7,479 bases of DNA from Roseobacter sp. (GTDB taxonomy: Bacteria; Pseudomonadota; Alphaproteobacteria; Rhodobacterales; Rhodobacteraceae): contig JAGXHB010000290.1 of NCBI GenBank assembly GCA_024636425.1, forward strand, positions 1-7,479, given 5' to 3'. Below, in pieces: positions 5,636-7,479 of the stretch; the stretch's first letter is position 1, and the number at the start of each line of letters is the position of its first letter. The translations under genes were made by a program, and so were the position numbers. The notes below the pieces were generated by a model. It did not search any database, was not told where the DNA came from, and saw only the letters and a list, made by a program, of their open reading frames with translations.

Positions 5636-7255
5636 ATGAGAATTTCCGTCCAAACTTTGTTGCGAGGCACATGCGCAAGCGCATTATGCGTCTCGGCGAC
5701 CCTATCCGCCGCGTCGTCTCACCGCGAGGCTCCGGGGATCACGGAGCAGCCCAAAATCGACGCTACCGATTTTTACATGTTCAAAAGCTATGAAGAAGGT
5801 CGCGGCGACTACGTGACCTTGATCGCCAACTACCAGCCGCTGCAAGCGCCTTATGGTGGTCCGAACTACTTCACGATGGACCCCGACGCGATCTATGAAA
5901 TCCACGTCAGCAACGATGCCGATGCCGACGAAGAAATCACGTTTCAGTTCCAGTTCGACAATTCTCTGGTAAACGGAACCGGCGTCCAGCTGGATATCGG
6001 CGGTGAAATGGTTTCGATCCCGCTGCGTGCCGCCGGTCCGGTGACCGCAGACCAGCCGACCGCCGCCTTGGGCGAAACGGAAAGCTACACGGTCACGATG
6101 ATCACCGGTGACCGCCGCAGCGGCACGCGTGCTGCACTGACCAACGACAGTGGCCCGACCTTTGTCAAACCTCTGGACAACGTCGGCACCAAGACCATCC
6201 CGAACTATGCGGAATATGCAGACGCCTATGTCTACGACAACGTCAGCATTCCGGGCTGCGATGCACCCGGCCGCGTCTTTGCCGGACAGCGTGCAGAAGC
6301 ATTTGCCGTGAACCTTGGCGAGATTTTCGACCTGGTCAATCTGGTGCCAATCCAAGGGCCCGATTCCCCGTTGTGGCCGCAATATAACGACGCCAACTTC
6401 AACCCCGGCGGCATCGTGCAGAACCGTGCGAACGACGATCTGATCGGCAAGGCCAACGTGACCACTCTGGCCATCGAAGTGCCGATTGCATGTCTGACCC
6501 AAGGTGAAGAGCCCGTGATCGGTGCCTGGACAACAGCCAGCCTGCCACAGGCCGAGCTGGAAGACCCAAGCCCGACTTACGAAGCCACCTCGATCTACGG
6601 CGGTGCATGGGTGCAGCAGTCGCGTCTGTCCAACCCTCTGGTGAACGAAGTCGTCATCGGCCTGCCCGACAAGGACCTGTTCAACGCAGCCGAGCCCACC
6701 GGTGACGAAGCGCTGGCAGTCTATGTGACCAACCCCACATTGCCCGCACTGATCAACGTGCTGTTCAACGGCAATGGTGAATTCGGCACCGACAACATTG
6801 CGCCCTCGAACTTCCCGCGCAATGACCTTGTGACTGCGTTCCTCAGCGGTTTTCCGGGCGTGAACCAGGCCGCTGGTTTTGATCCGGCAACCGATCTTTC
6901 GGAAATGCTGCGTCTGAACACAGCCTTCCCGGCGACAGCTGCCGCGGATCAGCACACCTTTGGCCTGCTGGCTGAAGACCTTGGTGGCTTCCCGAACGGT
7001 CGCCGTCCCGGTGACGACACTGTCGATCTGGCGCTGCGCGTCATGATGGGCCGGTTGTGCCATGACGTACCGCTTGGCAACGAACTTGGCATGGAAGAAG
7101 ACGACATCAACCTTGGCCTGTGCGGCGATGGCGAACCTTTGACCACCGCACCGGCAGGACTTGTCCCGCTGACCGATGGTGCCCCCCTGCGTGCTACCGA
7201 GCTTCAGGCCGTGTTCCCCTATCTGAACACACCTCTGGCCGGTTCGCCCAATTGA
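5636..7255 (+). CDS. Secreted DUF4331-family protein
   Basis: Protein of 539 residues with an N-terminal signal peptide (about 1-26, cut near LSA/ASS), so probably periplasmic or exported. It is recognised as DUF4331 by SSHREAP at 27-33, directly at the mature N-terminus, followed by DATDFYMF (42-49), YEIHVSNDADADEEITFQF (87-105), GQRAEAFAVNLGEIFDLVN (217-235), NPLVNEVVIGLPDKDLFN (333-350), GFPNGRRPGDDTVDLALR (451-468) and a C-terminal FPYLNTPLAG (527-536). The biochemical role of DUF4331 is not established to my knowledge. The mature part has four cysteines (208, 286, 475, 496) that could form disulfides, and is rich in Asp, Glu, Asn and Pro, with a His-Arg-Glu cluster near its start that might bind metal; that is speculation. 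No transmembrane segment is seen after the signal. The gene is full length and is followed after 23 bases by a lipoprotein gene in the same direction, likely one transcript. Confidence 0.92.
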   Translation: MRISVQTLLRGTCASALCVSATLSAASSHREAPGITEQPKIDATDFYMFKSYEEGRGDYVTLIANYQPLQAPYGGPNYFTMDPDAIYEIHVSNDADADEEITFQFQFDNSLVNGTGVQLDIGGEMVSIPLRAAGPVTADQPTAALGETESYTVTMITGDRRSGTRAALTNDSGPTFVKPLDNVGTKTIPNYAEYADAYVYDNVSIPGCDAPGRVFAGQRAEAFAVNLGEIFDLVNLVPIQGPDSPLWPQYNDANFNPGGIVQNRANDDLIGKANVTTLAIEVPIACLTQGEEPVIGAWTTASLPQAELEDPSPTYEATSIYGGAWVQQSRLSNPLVNEVVIGLPDKDLFNAAEPTGDEALAVYVTNPTLPALINVLFNGNGEFGTDNIAPSNFPRNDLVTAFLSGFPGVNQAAGFDPATDLSEMLRLNTAFPATAAADQHTFGLLAEDLGGFPNGRRPGDDTVDLALRVMMGRLCHDVPLGNELGMEEDDINLGLCGDGEPLTTAPAGLVPLTDGAPLRATELQAVFPYLNTPLAGSPN

Positions 7256-7265
7256 TTGCAACGGA

Positions 7266-7271
7266 AAGGAG
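7266..7271 (+). promoter_or_regulatory. Shine-Dalgarno of the small lipoprotein gene
   Basis: AAGGAG lies seven bases before the ATG at 7279 in the 23-base gap after the DUF4331 stop. It decides the start: the open frame reaches back to 7120 inside the DUF4331 gene, but that upstream part has shadow-like composition and no such site. Confidence 0.8.
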
Positions 7272-7278
7272 ATTTCCA

Positions 7279-7476
7279 ATGTTAAAGAATATCTCGATTC
7301 TCGTAGTATTGGCTGGCGCACTTGTCGCTTGCGGCGGCGGCAACGGGCTTTCTGGGCTGGCGTCTTTGGGTGACGACTTTGCCCGCGCCTTCGCTCAGGA
7401 CAGAAACGCCGAGCCTATCTCGCTTGAAAACGTCACGCTGAATTTGACGCCGACACGCGAGCCGTTCAATCCCTGA
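7279..7476 (+). CDS. Small lipoprotein of unknown function
   Basis: Short protein of 65 residues. Residues 1-17 are a lipoprotein signal (MLKNISILVVLAGALVA) with lipobox LVAC and Cys18 as the lipidated residue, so the mature product is a 48-residue membrane-anchored peptide. After a glycine-rich linker (GGGNGLSGLASLG, 19-31) come a likely short helix with FARAFAQDRNAEP (34-46) and a strand-like segment SLENVTLNLTP (48-58). The protein ends in TREPFNP. The TGA stop is followed at once by an in-frame TAG. I do not recognise a family. It could be a partner or anchor for the DUF4331 protein, given spacing and orientation. A less likely possibility is that it is a truncated remnant of a longer protein, since it ends abruptly in a motif that looks like the start of a domain. 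The gene model is well supported by its Shine-Dalgarno and lipobox. Confidence 0.82.
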   Translation: MLKNISILVVLAGALVACGGGNGLSGLASLGDDFARAFAQDRNAEPISLENVTLNLTPTREPFNP

Positions 7477-7479
7477 TAG

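Noticed and set aside
7120..7278. Upstream extension of the lipoprotein frame inside the DUF4331 gene
   Set aside because: It would bury the lipoprotein signal in the interior of the protein and ignores the AAGGAG site seven bases before the ATG at 7279.
5702..7321. A 539-codon open frame on the minus strand opposite the DUF4331 gene, by chance the same length as that gene
   Set aside because: Its product has the Arg/Gln/His/Val-rich, Cys-scattered composition of an antisense shadow, with no signal, domain or ribosome site, while the plus strand encodes a recognisable family with a signal peptide. Such shadows are common in GC-rich DNA with strong codon bias.

Overview
The window looks like chromosomal DNA from a GC-rich alphaproteobacterium, most likely a marine Rhodobacterales/roseobacter-type organism. 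This rests on overall gene character, GC-rich coding DNA with AT-rich promoter islands, and the pairing of a DUF4331 protein with a short lipoprotein. No rRNA or other taxonomic marker is present, so the placement is an inference. I see no mobile element, CRISPR array, tRNA or rRNA.

Left part (1-4929, minus strand, read right to left): a sugar ABC-transporter operon in the order ytfQ - ytfR - ytfT - yjfF - gntR. It has the same order and close sequence similarity to the E. coli ytfQRT-yjfF galactofuranose importer. YtfQ is the periplasmic binding protein, YtfR the double-ATPase subunit, and YtfT and YjfF the two permeases. The fifth gene, cut by the window edge, encodes the DNA-binding half of a FadR/DgoR-like GntR regulator. 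The last four genes are joined by three consecutive ATGA stop/start overlaps. ytfQ and ytfR are instead separated by 100 bases that hold a 15-bp RNA stem-loop, which suggests differential expression of the binding protein. A palindrome with a GT-N3-AC core lies inside a predicted promoter just upstream of ytfQ and is a good operator candidate for the operon's own GntR protein.

Middle part (4930-5635): a short minus-strand gene for an A24-type (prepilin/leader) peptidase with both catalytic aspartates, not accompanied by pilus genes in the window. A 175-base divergent intergenic region follows.

Right part (5636-7479, plus strand): a secreted DUF4331-family protein of 539 residues, then, after 23 bases and a strong Shine-Dalgarno, a 65-residue lipoprotein of unknown function. 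The two look co-transcribed. This pair is the least understood part of the window. The transporter operon is well explained by known families.
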